From Cetobacterium sp. 2A (GTDB lineage: Bacteria > Fusobacteriota > Fusobacteriia > Fusobacteriales > Fusobacteriaceae), in assembly GCF_014250685.1 (NCBI RefSeq), contig NZ_JACFAJ010000011.1:62001-126000 (forward strand): a DNA stretch of 64,000 nucleotides. Reading direction: 5' to 3'. A model generated the notes under the pieces. The model did not search any database. It saw only the letters and a program-made list of their open reading frames with translations, and had not been told where the DNA came from. Below are positions 34,531 through 43,512 of this stretch, piece after piece. The position numbers and the translations under genes are program-made. How positions within the stretch are numbered: position 1 is the stretch's first letter; every line of letters starts with the position of its first letter.

Positions 34531-36115
34531 ATTTAATTCTTATAACTTTCCCTGCTAATTCCTCATTTTTAATATAGTTATTTATCACAACTTGTCCATT
34601 TACAATAACATGGCTTATTCCTTCTGGAAATTGAATAGGGTCTTCAAAAGTTCCCTTATCAATAGTTGTATTTTCATCAAAAATTACTATGTCGGCAAAA
34701 TATCCTTCTTTCAAACTTCCTCTTTCTTTTATTTTAAAAGTATCAGCTGGTTTTTTTGTCATTTTATAAATGGCTTCTTCCAATGTCATAGCCTTCATTT
34801 CTCTTACAAATTTTCCTATTACTCTTGGAAATGATCCAAATACTCTAGGATGAGGTTTTCCTCCTAATAATCCATCCGTACAAATATTACTTTCTTCTCT
34901 GGTCATAAAAGTTACTATGTGCTCATCTTTTCCATAGTAATCATACATTCCTACTGCATTTTCCTCTTCTTTTAATAAATCAAACACTGCATCATATTTA
35001 TCTTTTCCTTTAAGTTCCGCTATTTCTAACAGATTTTTTCCTATACAGTCTTCATTAGCCTTTGTCTTAACAGAGGTAATGTAAATCCCTTCAAAACCTG
35101 CGAAATCTATAAAGTTATCCCAGCCTGAAATTCCATTTTCTATATCTTTTATCATTTGAGCTCTATCATTTTTATTTCCAAGCCTTTCTACTAATTTATC
35201 TGTTCCTCCAGCATGTGCCCAGGCAGGAATAATTACTCCGAGCATAGTACTTCCTGCCACATATGGATATTGATCAAATGATATTTTTATACCTTCTTCT
35301 TTACATTTATCTAAAAGATTTTCTATATCCTTTATCATTCCCCAGTTTTTCTTTCCACAGATTTTAAAATGAGAGAAATGAATTTTAACTCCACTTTCTC
35401 TTGCAATAGTTATTACTTCCTCCATAGATTCTAACATTGTATCTGCTTCACTTCTTTGATGAATAACAAGAGGTTTATCAAATTCAGCTGCAACTTTACA
35501 AATTTCAACCAATTCATCTGTTAAAGAATATGCACAAGGAATATAAATAAGTCCAGTTGAAATTCCTGCCGCACCTGCTTCCAACTCTCTTCTTGTAATT
35601 TCTTTCATTTTTTTTACTTCTTCTTCTGTAGCTACTCTTGCATCTAATCCCATCGATTCCATTCTTATATTTCCATGTGGAACTAAATATAATTCATTTG
35701 GTCCTGATCCATTTTTAGAGATTAAATCTAGATATTTATCTGTTGTTTCCCAGTCCCAACTTAACTTGTCACTATCTCCATTTAGTCCAGCGAGATTTTT
35801 TCTCCAAGAACTAACATATTCTTTAGGTAAGGGAGCCATAGATATCCCATCTTGACCTAATATTTCAGTTGTAATTCCTTGACGAATTTTTGGTTCAATA
35901 AAAGGTTCTATTAGTACTCTCAAATCTGAATGGCTATGAGTGTCTATAAATCCTGGTGCAACTATTTTTCCAGATGCATCAATAATATTATCTATTTCTT
36001 CAGTTATAACTCCTATCTTCTTTATTCTATCCCCTTCTAAAAGAATATCTCCATTATATCTTCCTTCTCTATTTCCGTTTATAATTGTTCCATTTTTTAT
36101 TAAAGTTTTCTTCAC
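34529..36115 (-). CDS. N-acyl-D-amino-acid deacylase (D-aminoacylase)
   Basis: A 528-residue amidohydrolase of the D-aminoacylase/dihydroorotase-like group. Metal residues are visible in GFIDTHSHSDL (56-66), GISTGLIYIPCAYS with the bridging Cys, HQRSE and HFSHFK. It hydrolyses N-acyl-D-amino acids to free D-amino acids. The start is a GTG at 36115 with AGGAGG upstream. It is the last gene of the sigma-54-controlled ygeX-ygeY-symporter unit, whose theme is uptake and breakdown of unusual amino-acid derivatives. Confidence 0.88.
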   Translation of the reverse strand: MKKTLIKNGTIINGNREGRYNGDILLEGDRIKKIGVITEEIDNIIDASGKIVAPGFIDTHSHSDLRVLIEPFIEPKIRQGITTEILGQDGISMAPLPKEYVSSWRKNLAGLNGDSDKLSWDWETTDKYLDLISKNGSGPNELYLVPHGNIRMESMGLDARVATEEEVKKMKEITRRELEAGAAGISTGLIYIPCAYSLTDELVEICKVAAEFDKPLVIHQRSEADTMLESMEEVITIARESGVKIHFSHFKICGKKNWGMIKDIENLLDKCKEEGIKISFDQYPYVAGSTMLGVIIPAWAHAGGTDKLVERLGNKNDRAQMIKDIENGISGWDNFIDFAGFEGIYITSVKTKANEDCIGKNLLEIAELKGKDKYDAVFDLLKEEENAVGMYDYYGKDEHIVTFMTREESNICTDGLLGGKPHPRVFGSFPRVIGKFVREMKAMTLEEAIYKMTKKPADTFKIKERGSLKEGYFADIVIFDENTTIDKGTFEDPIQFPEGISHVIVNGQVVINNYIKNEELAGKVIRIK

Positions 36116-36143
36116 TTGTATTTCCTCCTATAAATATAGATTT

Positions 36144-37622
36144 TTATATATTTTCAAATTCAATTTCAGGAGCAGCTTCTATTCCAATACTCCTCTCTAT
36201 ATATGAAATTCCAAATATTGCTATAAATGCCGCAAATCCTCCAGGAACCATGGCATTCAATCCCATAGGAGTTTTCAATACGTAAATCCATATTCCTGCT
36301 ACAACTGTTCCTACTATAATTGAAACAAACCCAGCACGTGGTGTAACATTTTTATAAAAAATTGCACAAATAAATGCAGCAAAAGGTCCTGCACTTCTAA
36401 GCGCAAACGCCCCCATCATAACGCTAATAATATTACTCGCATTAAGCGCAATATAAAGTCCAACAACACCCACTATAAACATAGCAATCTTTGAAATCCA
36501 AATCTCTTTTTTATCATCTTTAACACCATTATTGATGTAAGGTCTAAAAATATCATTGGTTAACATAGTAGCAGTTCCAATCATGTTTCCTGAAGCACTA
36601 CTCATAGTAGCTGCAACTATTGCTGCAAGAACAATTCCAGCTAAAACTGGCGGTGCAAATGTCAATGTTGCTTGTGCTAAAGCATTTTTTTGTACACCTC
36701 CAGCTGCATATCCATCAATACAAACATATGCCAGAAGCCCTATTATTGTAGGAATAAGTGCATAGATTGTTGATAATATTCCTGCAATAATTGATCCTAA
36801 TTTTGCTGACTTTCCATCTTTAGCTGAACAGTAAGTTTGAACTATTTCCTGCCCAGTTGGAAAAGTCATACAATACATAGCCACATATCCTAAAATTGTT
36901 GTCCCTCCAATTTTTGTCATGCTAAGTATATCTATATTAGCCCCACTTGCATCTTGCATGACTTTAGCCTTCTCAAATAGAGCACTAAATCCACCAACAT
37001 CTTTATTATTAACCATCACAAACATAGCTATAGTCATTCCCACAGTTATGAACAACACATGCATAAGATTTGCTGCTGTAACAGATTTAAATCCACCAAA
37101 CATTGTATATATAATAACTACAATTGTACTCACTATTGCTGCTGTTTTAAAATCAAATCCAGTTACAACATTAATAATAGAAGCAGTTGCTATTATTTGA
37201 GCTCCTGTTGCCATAAATAATGCTGTAATAGATGTAAAAGCAGTAAAAATATGAGAAGGTTTTCCGTATCTTTTGCTTATTATTTCAGGAACTGTATTTG
37301 CCTGTGTTCTTCTAAAATATGGTGCGATAAATGAAACAAGTATAAAACCTATTCCACTAGCTATAACATACCATGATGCAGAAAGTCCATGTTGATACAC
37401 ATTAGTAGCAATCCCTGTTGTACTTGCACCCCCTGTATTAGCTGCAAATAATGTTCCAGCCAGAACCATAGGTCCTAAAGACTTACTAGCCATTAAAAAG
37501 TCATCATTACTTTGTTTTATTTTATCTTCAGGTTTTTTTCTTGAGACAAAAAGACCTATTGCAACAGTCACTGCCATATAAATAAAAATAATTATTAAAG
37601 CTGTTATTTGGGAACTATTCAT
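36144..37622 (-). CDS. Sodium:solute symporter (SSS family)
   Basis: A 492-residue transporter with about thirteen membrane segments and the SSS fold. Visible blocks are DFLMASKSLGPMVLAGTLFAANTGG near the start (sodium-site region) and MSSASGNMIGTATMLTNDIF in the middle. The ATG at 37622 follows AGGAGG with 8-base spacing; an in-frame TTG at 37628 is too close to it. Between ygeY and the aminoacylase in a single unit, it probably imports the amino-acid derivative they act on. Confidence 0.88.
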   Translation of the reverse strand: MNSSQITALIIIFIYMAVTVAIGLFVSRKKPEDKIKQSNDDFLMASKSLGPMVLAGTLFAANTGGASTTGIATNVYQHGLSASWYVIASGIGFILVSFIAPYFRRTQANTVPEIISKRYGKPSHIFTAFTSITALFMATGAQIIATASIINVVTGFDFKTAAIVSTIVVIIYTMFGGFKSVTAANLMHVLFITVGMTIAMFVMVNNKDVGGFSALFEKAKVMQDASGANIDILSMTKIGGTTILGYVAMYCMTFPTGQEIVQTYCSAKDGKSAKLGSIIAGILSTIYALIPTIIGLLAYVCIDGYAAGGVQKNALAQATLTFAPPVLAGIVLAAIVAATMSSASGNMIGTATMLTNDIFRPYINNGVKDDKKEIWISKIAMFIVGVVGLYIALNASNIISVMMGAFALRSAGPFAAFICAIFYKNVTPRAGFVSIIVGTVVAGIWIYVLKTPMGLNAMVPGGFAAFIAIFGISYIERSIGIEAAPEIEFENI

Positions 37623-37639
37623 AAACAATGCCTCCTAAT

Positions 37640-38827
37640 TTATTTTCTATAAAGAGATTTCAAAATTCCATAGTAACCTTCTGTTCCTTTAACAAGTTGA
37701 TTAATTTCTATATGCTCATCTATTGTATGTGCTATATTTTCTTTAGATGGTCCAAATCCTATTGTAGGAATTTGAGCTTCTCCAGCATAGTGAGACCCAT
37801 TCGTACAAAATGAATACTGAGTTATTTGAGGCTGTATTCCTGCTTCCGCTAACCCCTTATAAGCTATTTTGACAAATTCATCTTCTTCACTATATAACCA
37901 TCCTGGAAAAAATCTTTCTCCTTGAATTTTTGAACCTGTATAGCAATCTTCGGTAGCTTTAGCATATGATATTTGTGCATTCAATTCAGGGTCTTCACTC
38001 ATCATTTCTTTTATAAGTATTTCAATAGGTTCAAGAACAGACTTTTTAGTTTCTCCCACAAGAAGTCTTCTATCAAAAGTCGCCTTACAATATTCTGGGA
38101 CAACCGATGCTCCAGGATAAGGAGAAGATTTTATATCTGTAAGTACCAGGATACCTTTTCCTAAAACTTCATGTTCTGGAGATTTTAATGCCTGAATCTC
38201 ATTAATTACTTTAGCCATCTTATAAACAGAATTTATTCCTTTATCAGGATTTGCTGAGTGAGCTGGTTTTCCAAATACTTCTATTATTATCTCAGCTCTT
38301 CCTCTCTGTCCAATTTTCAAATTAAGTTCTGAGGATTCACCAATAACTACATAATCTGGTTTCACAGCATCACTAATGGCTCTTGCAGCAACACCCTCAA
38401 AAATCTCTTCATGAACCACTCCAGCTACATAAATTTCTCCTTCAAAATTTCTATTTGTATCCTTTGCAAAATATGAAGCGGCGATCATCATAGCACTAAG
38501 TTGACCTTTCATATCCGATGCCCCACGGCCATAAATTTTCCCATCTACAATATCTCCTTTAAAAGGATCCTGAGTCCATTTCTCAGCATTTGGAACTGGA
38601 ACCGTATCTACATGTCCATCGAATAATATTTTTTTCCCAGGTTTATTTCCCTTAATATAACCAATAATATTTCCATATTTGTCAACCGTGTATCCATCAA
38701 ATTCTAATTTTTCAAACCATAACTTCATCATTTCTATAACTTTCATTTCTTTCCCAGAAATACTTGGTTGTTGAATTAAAGACTGACATAATTCTGTAAG
38801 TTGCTTTTCTCTTTCAATTGCTAACAT
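37640..38827 (-). CDS. ygeY: YgeY family M20 hydrolase
   Basis: A 395-residue zinc hydrolase of the M20 family. Metal residues are seen in FDGHVDTVPVP (about 69-79), GRGASDMKGQ, the Glu pair in VVHEEIFEG and the C-terminal GFGPSKENIAHTIDEHI. Overall it matches YgeY, linked to diaminopropionate and selenium-associated purine clusters in E. coli. AGGAGG precedes the ATG. It directly follows ygeX, with which it is co-conserved. The exact substrate is not known. Confidence 0.9.
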   Translation of the reverse strand: MLAIEREKQLTELCQSLIQQPSISGKEMKVIEMMKLWFEKLEFDGYTVDKYGNIIGYIKGNKPGKKILFDGHVDTVPVPNAEKWTQDPFKGDIVDGKIYGRGASDMKGQLSAMMIAASYFAKDTNRNFEGEIYVAGVVHEEIFEGVAARAISDAVKPDYVVIGESSELNLKIGQRGRAEIIIEVFGKPAHSANPDKGINSVYKMAKVINEIQALKSPEHEVLGKGILVLTDIKSSPYPGASVVPEYCKATFDRRLLVGETKKSVLEPIEILIKEMMSEDPELNAQISYAKATEDCYTGSKIQGERFFPGWLYSEEDEFVKIAYKGLAEAGIQPQITQYSFCTNGSHYAGEAQIPTIGFGPSKENIAHTIDEHIEINQLVKGTEGYYGILKSLYRK

Positions 38828-38859
38828 AATTCCTCCTTAAATTGAATAATAATATTTTT

Positions 38860-40074
38860 CTATTCCCCAGAATATTTTCCTAACCAGACAATTTCTCTGT
38901 ATTTATCTGGAGCTGTATCTCCTTCAGTACTAAAAAATAAAACTTTAGAATTATTGTCTAATTCTAAAAAACTTTTTAAACTTTTCATTTTTTCATTTTT
39001 CATAATTGACTCAAATAATCCGAGAGTAACCGCTCCCGATTCACCAGAAATTATTTTACTATCACCTGATAAAGGATTTCCAAGAATTCTCATTCCATTT
39101 GCAGCAATCCAATCAGGACAAGACACAAATGCCGTAGAATGATTTTTAAGAATTTCCCATCCAATGGTATTTGGTTCACCGCATGCAAGTCCTGCCATTA
39201 TGGTTTGCATACTACCGCCTACAAATCTTGGTATACCATCTTTAGCAAGAGCTGATTTATAAAGACAATCTGCCAAATTAGATTCTACCACCACAACTTT
39301 TGGACAATCTTTTCCATAAATTGTAGAAAATACTCCTTGAACAGCTCCTGCAAGAGAACCAACGCCAGCTTGAATAAAAATATGTGTAGGTTTATCTATA
39401 CCTTTACTCCTTAATTGTTCAATTGACTCAAGAACCATTGTTCCGTATCCCTGCATTATCCAAGAAGGAATTTTTTCATAATTATTCCATGCTGTATCTT
39501 GAATTATAATCCCATTTGTTTTTTCTGCATTTACGGCAGCAAGCCTTACGGCATCATCATAATTCATATCTGTTATTGATGCTTCTGCTCCTTCTGCCTT
39601 AATGTTATTAAGTCTTGTTATTGATGATCCAAAAGGCATATAAACCACAGATTTTTGTTTTAACTTATTTGCAGTCCAAGCCACGCCTCTCCCATGATTC
39701 CCATCAGTTGCCGTATAAAAAGTCACTTCTCCTAATTTTTTTTTGATATCTTCAGAGATAAGTCTTTCATAAGGTAGATTTGAAATATCTTCTTCTAATC
39801 TTTCCGCTAAAAATTTTGCCATTGCGAAAGACCCACCAAGTACCTTAAAGGCATTAAGTCCAAATCTATAGGATTCATCTTTTACAAAAATTGTATTTAC
39901 TTCTAAAAGATTAGCTAAATTTTTTAATTCAGTTAAAGGAGTTGATGAATATTGAGGAAAGCTTTCATGAAATTCTTTAGCTTTCTTAACTTCATCATAA
40001 GTAAGAAAATTAATACATTCCATTTCATTATTTTTTTTAATATTATTGGGACACCACTTTATTTCCTTTTCCAC
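38860..40074 (-). CDS. ygeX: Diaminopropionate ammonia-lyase
   Basis: A 404-residue fold-type II PLP enzyme converting 2,3-diaminopropionate to pyruvate and two ammonia. The PLP lysine is K77 in RFGLNAFKVLGGS, the same number as in E. coli YgeX. The phosphate loop GVGSLAGAVQG and the TATDGNHGRGVAW block are also present. The start is a GTG at 40074 with GAGGTG upstream. It is the first gene of the unit read from the sigma-54 promoter at 40121-40138. Confidence 0.95.
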   Translation of the reverse strand: MEKEIKWCPNNIKKNNEMECINFLTYDEVKKAKEFHESFPQYSSTPLTELKNLANLLEVNTIFVKDESYRFGLNAFKVLGGSFAMAKFLAERLEEDISNLPYERLISEDIKKKLGEVTFYTATDGNHGRGVAWTANKLKQKSVVYMPFGSSITRLNNIKAEGAEASITDMNYDDAVRLAAVNAEKTNGIIIQDTAWNNYEKIPSWIMQGYGTMVLESIEQLRSKGIDKPTHIFIQAGVGSLAGAVQGVFSTIYGKDCPKVVVVESNLADCLYKSALAKDGIPRFVGGSMQTIMAGLACGEPNTIGWEILKNHSTAFVSCPDWIAANGMRILGNPLSGDSKIISGESGAVTLGLFESIMKNEKMKSLKSFLELDNNSKVLFFSTEGDTAPDKYREIVWLGKYSGE

Positions 40075-40120
40075 AGTTAATCACCTCATACGAAAATTTT
40101 TGGTTGCTTACCCTATCAAT

Positions 40121-40138
40121 ATGCAAATTTTATGCCAA
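40121..40138 (-). promoter_or_regulatory. Sigma-54 promoter of the ygeX operon
   Basis: On the minus strand TTGGCATAAAATTTGCAT fits the -24/-12 consensus: GG at 40136-40135 and GC at 40124-40123 are exactly 10 bases apart. Transcription would begin near 40112, about 38 bases before the ygeX start. The rpoN gene and a sigma-54 activator lie immediately opposite. Confidence 0.85.
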
Positions 40139-40214
40139 TCGTTAAAAAATAAAGATTTTTCCTATTTTTTTATCTTCTAGAGATATTTATTTTAATTAAA
40201 AGATAGAAATTTAA

Positions 40215-40323
40215 AAAATGAGGTATCATTTTGATAACAACAGAATCAAAGTGATACCTCATTTTATTCTGTTGTTTTAACAATGTTTAGAAGCATTTTA
40301 AAAAAGTGGTCTCAAAATGATAA
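40215..40323. promoter_or_regulatory. Interlocked inverted repeats, probable enhancer (UAS) of the sigma-54 activator
   Basis: Arms 40215-40235 and 40245-40265 are complementary over 20 of 21 bases. A second, offset pair, 40236-40246 with 40266-40276, is perfect over 11. Within them the dyad TATCA-N3-TGATA appears at 40224-40236, 40245-40255 (partial) and 40312-40322 (partial). The distance to the sigma-54 start (about -110 to -210) is that of enhancer sites. The remaining bases of the 332-bp gap hold the two promoters only. Confidence 0.6.
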
Positions 40324-40339
40324 TTATATCTTTATATGA

Positions 40340-40367
40340 TTGTTTTTTATATTTTTTGTTATATAAT
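40340..40367 (+). promoter_or_regulatory. Promoter of rpoN
   Basis: TTGTTT (40340-40345), a 16-bp spacer and TATAAT (40362-40367), 39 bases before the rpoN ATG. Confidence 0.6.
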
Positions 40368-40406
40368 AGAAATAATATATCTATAAAAAATCAATTTGGA
40401 GCCTGA

Positions 40407-41693
40407 ATGAATTTAAATAATAGTGCTATTATAAGTCAAATTCAAATACTGAAAAGAGAGCAACAATTATCTATAAATTTACTGCAAAAAACTAATATAA
40501 ATTTAGAAATCGAAATAACTCAAATGATTGAAAAAAATTTTTTTCTTCAAATAGACGAAAATAATACAAAAGATAATCATAAATATTGTGCAAATATCTC
40601 TTTCGAAGAGAATAAGTATCGTTCTGAAGAAAAACAAACCTTAAAAAAATTTTTAGAAAATCAGCTTCTAGAAATTAATGTTTCAAAAGAAATTCTGAAC
40701 TGTTTAAAATACTTGATAGGAAATCTTGATGATAGAGGATTTCTATTACTTGAATTCCCTTTAATCTCTTCTCCAAAACATCTAAACATTTTAAATATTT
40801 CTAAAAAAATCTTACTCGATTTAGAGCCTAAGGGATGCGGATCTAAAAATATAAATGAATTTCTAGATTTCCAACTTAAAAAAAACTATTCAAACTATTA
40901 CACGGAAAAATTTAAAATTTTAATCATGTCACAATATTTCAATAAAATTGGATTAGATAAAAATTTATATAAAAAACTTAAAATAAAAAAAATTGATTAT
41001 GAAAATTTTCTAAATATTTTAAAAAATTTAAAGCTTTATCCAACTCAAAATATGCCATTTTTTACAGAACACCTATTTATAATCCCTGAAGCTTCAATCT
41101 TTATTGAAAATCAAGATTTAGTTTTAGAATTACGAAAACTTCCTAGGGTTATATTAAATGAAGATTATATAAATATGAATATCTCCTCTTTAACTAAAGA
41201 AGAAAAAGTCTTAATATTCGAAAAAAAGAGAGAAGCTTTAGATTTTATAAATGCTCTAAATTTTAGAAATAGAACAATTGAAAAAATTATAACTTTAATA
41301 ACACAGAAACAAAAAGAATATATTCTAAAAAATTCGTCGCTAAAGCCACTTATTTTAAAAGATATTGCAGAAGCATTAAATCTTCACATATCAACAGTTT
41401 CTAGAAGTTTGAAAGACAAGTATATTCTAATGCCTAACTACAAAGTTAAAGCTTTGAAAGAACTGTTATGCAAAAAAATAAATGGCCAATCTTGTTCAGA
41501 AATTAAAGATAAGATTAAAGAAATCATAGAAAAAGAAGTCTCTGTCATATCTGATTATGAAATAATGCAACTTCTACTGAAACAAGGATATGATATTTCT
41601 AGAAGAAGTGTAGCAAAATATAGAAAAAGTTTAGGGATTTTAACTCTTTACAAAAGAAAAAATAAGAACGGGGTAAAATATGACTACGAATAG
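40407..41693 (+). CDS. rpoN: RNA polymerase sigma-54 factor RpoN
   Basis: A 428-residue sigma-54 factor. The N-terminal activator-interacting region I is present (LKREQQLSINLLQ), followed by the core-binding region (LGNLDDRGFL-like: IGNLDDRGFLLLEF) and the C-terminal DNA-binding part with a helix-turn-helix (LKDIAEALNLHISTVSRSLKDKYI). The RpoN box, normally ARRTVAKYR, reads SRRSVAKYR near residue 406. It is shorter and more diverged than proteobacterial RpoN (about 480). It overlaps the activator gene by 14 bases, so the sigma factor and its activator are made together, an uncommon arrangement. Confidence 0.93.
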   Translation: MNLNNSAIISQIQILKREQQLSINLLQKTNINLEIEITQMIEKNFFLQIDENNTKDNHKYCANISFEENKYRSEEKQTLKKFLENQLLEINVSKEILNCLKYLIGNLDDRGFLLLEFPLISSPKHLNILNISKKILLDLEPKGCGSKNINEFLDFQLKKNYSNYYTEKFKILIMSQYFNKIGLDKNLYKKLKIKKIDYENFLNILKNLKLYPTQNMPFFTEHLFIIPEASIFIENQDLVLELRKLPRVILNEDYINMNISSLTKEEKVLIFEKKREALDFINALNFRNRTIEKIITLITQKQKEYILKNSSLKPLILKDIAEALNLHISTVSRSLKDKYILMPNYKVKALKELLCKKINGQSCSEIKDKIKEIIEKEVSVISDYEIMQLLLKQGYDISRRSVAKYRKSLGILTLYKRKNKNGVKYDYE

Positions 41694-43425
41694 TTTATTG
41701 TTAGAAATAAAAGATAAAGTTCAAGAATACGCAGAAGTTATCTCTCAAGTAATTGGATTAGAGGTTGAAATTATGGACGAAAATCTAATTCGGGTAGCTG
41801 GAACAGGGATATTAAAAAAGAAAAGTGGACTTAGCATGGAAAAAGAATCACATATTTACAAACAAGTTTTGGCAGGTGGGATTACCCAAATAGTTGTAAA
41901 TCCAGGCTACGATACCCTATGTTTAGACTGTGATAAGAAAAATAATTGTAATGAAAAACTTGAAATATCGATGCCTATTAAATTCAAAAATAAACCCATT
42001 GGAGTAATTGGTCTTATTTGTTTTTTAGAGGGACAAAAAGATAACTTTATTAAAAATCAAGAAAATTTCATTAAGTTTTTAGAGCAAATTTCTTCATTTA
42101 TAAGCTCCAAGATTTTTGAAAATATTCAAAAGAAAATGTCTTTTTCTAAAAATGAAGCATTAAAAAAAATACTTAATGAAATATCTGATGCTATAGTTCT
42201 TTTAGATGATAAAAAAAATGTTATTCATATGAATAAAAAATCTTTAAACCTTTTTAAAATTCAATCTATAATTCCAAATCACTCATTTGTTTGTAATAAG
42301 ATTGGAGAAGCTTTTATGGAAAAAACTTCTTTTTCTATAAAGTTTAATGATATCGCTATAGTTGGAATAGGAGAATTAGTAAATTTATCCCCTCATGAAG
42401 AACTTTTAATATTTAAAGAAAAAATAGAATTTCAAGAAGAAGTTTTGCAAATTATCAACTCCACATCAAGTACATTAGTTAAAGAGTTTCTTTTTTCATC
42501 CATTGAAATGAAATCTCTTTACGAAAGACTTAAAATAATATCTAAAAATCAATCTACAGTTTTAATAACCGGTGAAAGTGGAACAGGAAAAGAAATGGTT
42601 GCAAGAACCATCCATATAAAAAGTCCAAGAAATAAGAATCCTTTTATCGCTATCAACTGTGGTGCAATTCCCGAAGCTCTTTTAGAGAGTGAATTATTTG
42701 GATATAGTAAAGGGGCCTTTACTGGAGCAGATTCGAAAGGTAAAATTGGAAAATTTGAACTAGCTAATAGAGGTACTATCTTTTTAGATGAAATAGGAGA
42801 TATGCCTTTATATATGCAGGTAAAACTTCTTCGTGTTCTTCAAGAAAGATCAATAGTAAAAATCGGTTCACATCAGCTTATAGACATTGATGTTAGAATT
42901 ATTGCGGCCACAAATAAAAATCTTGAAAAACTTATTGCTGAAGGAAGCTTTAGAGCAGATTTATTTTATAGATTAAATGTTATCCCTATCGAAATTCCTC
43001 CTCTTAGAAAAAGACTTGATGACATCGAACTCTTTACAAATTATTTTTCTAAAAGATATTCTAAACTTTTTATGAAAAATTTTTCTGAAATTTCTCCAGA
43101 AGTTATAAAATTATTTCAAGAATATTCTTGGCCTGGAAATGTAAGAGAATTAGAAAATACCGTAGAATATATGGTAAATATAATGGGGGAAGATGGTATT
43201 TTAACCGAAAATTGTATCCCCAATAAAATTAAAACTATAAAAAATACTCAGATTAAACATAAATCTTTAGATGAAATAGAAAAGAATGCAATAATGGAAC
43301 TTCTAAACGAATTCGGTCATACAAAAAAAGCTAAAATAAAAATATCAAATATTCTTAATATAGGTATAGCCACTTTATATAGAAAAATTGAAAAGTATCA
43401 CATCCTTGAAAAAATTGAGATTTAA
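41680..43425 (+). CDS. Sigma-54-dependent activator, YgeV-like
   Basis: A 581-residue enhancer-binding protein. The N-terminal sensor (1-120) is GAF-like and contains a C-x2-C-x5-C group (C81, C84, C90), a possible metal or redox site. A PAS-like segment follows (about 165-260). The AAA+ domain has Walker A GESGTGKE (about 290), the sigma-54-contact loop GAFTGA, Walker B FLDEIGD and SWPGNVREL. A Fis-type helix-turn-helix closes the protein. In E. coli ygeV sits next to ygeWXY, and here it is divergent from ygeXY, so it most likely activates the promoter at 40121-40138. Confidence 0.92.
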   Translation: MTTNSLLLEIKDKVQEYAEVISQVIGLEVEIMDENLIRVAGTGILKKKSGLSMEKESHIYKQVLAGGITQIVVNPGYDTLCLDCDKKNNCNEKLEISMPIKFKNKPIGVIGLICFLEGQKDNFIKNQENFIKFLEQISSFISSKIFENIQKKMSFSKNEALKKILNEISDAIVLLDDKKNVIHMNKKSLNLFKIQSIIPNHSFVCNKIGEAFMEKTSFSIKFNDIAIVGIGELVNLSPHEELLIFKEKIEFQEEVLQIINSTSSTLVKEFLFSSIEMKSLYERLKIISKNQSTVLITGESGTGKEMVARTIHIKSPRNKNPFIAINCGAIPEALLESELFGYSKGAFTGADSKGKIGKFELANRGTIFLDEIGDMPLYMQVKLLRVLQERSIVKIGSHQLIDIDVRIIAATNKNLEKLIAEGSFRADLFYRLNVIPIEIPPLRKRLDDIELFTNYFSKRYSKLFMKNFSEISPEVIKLFQEYSWPGNVRELENTVEYMVNIMGEDGILTENCIPNKIKTIKNTQIKHKSLDEIEKNAIMELLNEFGHTKKAKIKISNILNIGIATLYRKIEKYHILEKIEI

Positions 43426-43512
43426 GACTTTACAAATATATAAATATGAAGTAATAAAATAAATATCAGTATCTTATTAAAAAATAGGATTATAGGAAAG
43501 GTGGTCTAGACT

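Noticed and set aside
36556-37200. Long plus-strand frames opposite the sodium symporter.
   Set aside because: Antisense shadows of a hydrophobic minus-strand gene; no initiation signals and no homology I can see.
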